Of a stretch of 6,585 nucleotides of DNA, positions 6,434 to 6,585 are shown one piece after another. Under the pieces are notes generated by a model. The model did not search any database, was not told where the DNA came from, and saw only the letters and a list, made by a program, of their open reading frames with translations. The position numbers and the translations under genes were made by a program. Every line of letters begins with the position of its first letter. Position 1 is the first letter of the stretch. Source of the DNA: an uncultured Pseudomonadota bacterium (GTDB lineage: Bacteria; Pseudomonadota; Gammaproteobacteria; Steroidobacterales; Steroidobacteraceae); NCBI GenBank assembly GCA_903890265.1, contig CAITAM010000243.1:1-6585 (forward strand), written 5' to 3'.

Positions 6434-6458
6434 GAAAGCCCCCCTGCAGAGACCCACC

Positions 6459-6585
6459 ATGACACCGATTGAGGCCCGGACCGCGGTAGCGGCCGTCATT
6501 GAGCCGCTCCTCGGCCGTCCATTCGGCACGGCGCTGGAAGACTTTAGTCTGGATGGCGACGTGGCGAGGGCGCGGCTGGTAATGC
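6459..6585 (+). CDS. apbC: Probable Mrp/ApbC iron-sulfur carrier ATPase, N-terminal fragment
   Basis: Only the first 42 codons are in the window, beginning MTPIEARTAVAAVIEPLLGR and continuing in frame to the right edge. The pattern V..VIEPLLGRPF...L followed by GDVARARLVM resembles the N-terminal MIP18 (DUF59) domain of Mrp/ApbC, a P-loop protein that carries and delivers Fe-S clusters in the cytoplasm. The ATPase domain with its deviant Walker A would be beyond the window. Context helps: in E. coli, mrp and metG are divergent neighbours, and here the gene is divergent from a block that ends in metG. The start is supported by a weak purine-rich AGAGA stretch upstream and by a promoter candidate. 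A stand-alone MIP18-family protein, such as a SufT-like one, is the main alternative. The symbol is tentative. Confidence 0.55.
   Translation, partial: MTPIEARTAVAAVIEPLLGRPFGTALEDFSLDGDVARARLVM

Noticed and set aside
6221..6529. A 102-codon minus-strand frame across the divergent intergenic region
   Set aside because: It overlaps the N-terminus of the kinase in another frame and the start of the plus-strand gene, and its translation shows no recognisable pattern.

Overview
This is a GC-rich bacterial window that reads like a chromosomal segment of a high-GC gammaproteobacterium, or a close relative. The clues are an Escherichia coli-like methionyl-tRNA synthetase, type IV pilus ATPases, and what looks like the start of the Mrp/ApbC gene, which neighbours metG in enterobacteria. 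The genus cannot be read from the sequence.

Layout. From the left edge to 1612 (minus strand) lies metG, truncated at its C-terminus by the window edge. A 68-bp gap with an extended -10 promoter candidate separates it from a tightly packed minus-strand operon. In transcription order the operon holds a HEAT-repeat/Ser-Thr protein kinase fusion (6258 to 3874), a first PilT-family ATPase (3851 to 2757) and a second PilT-family ATPase (GTG start, 2754 to 1681). Gaps inside the operon are 22 and 2 nt. To the right is a 200-bp divergent intergenic region with back-to-back promoter candidates, a dyad between them and a possible leader hairpin. A plus-strand gene starts at 6459 and runs off the right edge. 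Its 42 visible residues resemble the N-terminal MIP18-like domain of Mrp/ApbC.

How the genes may work together. The two PilT-family proteins carry intact nucleotide-binding motifs and should be hexameric motor ATPases, most likely for type IV pilus retraction. The kinase has every canonical catalytic residue and no visible membrane segment, and is joined to a long HEAT scaffold. Co-directional packing with two motor ATPases suggests, as inference, a phosphorylation-controlled switch or scaffold for the motor. The three-gene module sits between two housekeeping genes, metG and probable apbC, which are unrelated to pili. The kinase-HEAT/PilT/PilT module is the part most worth a second look. Long open frames antisense to these genes are treated as GC-rich shadows.
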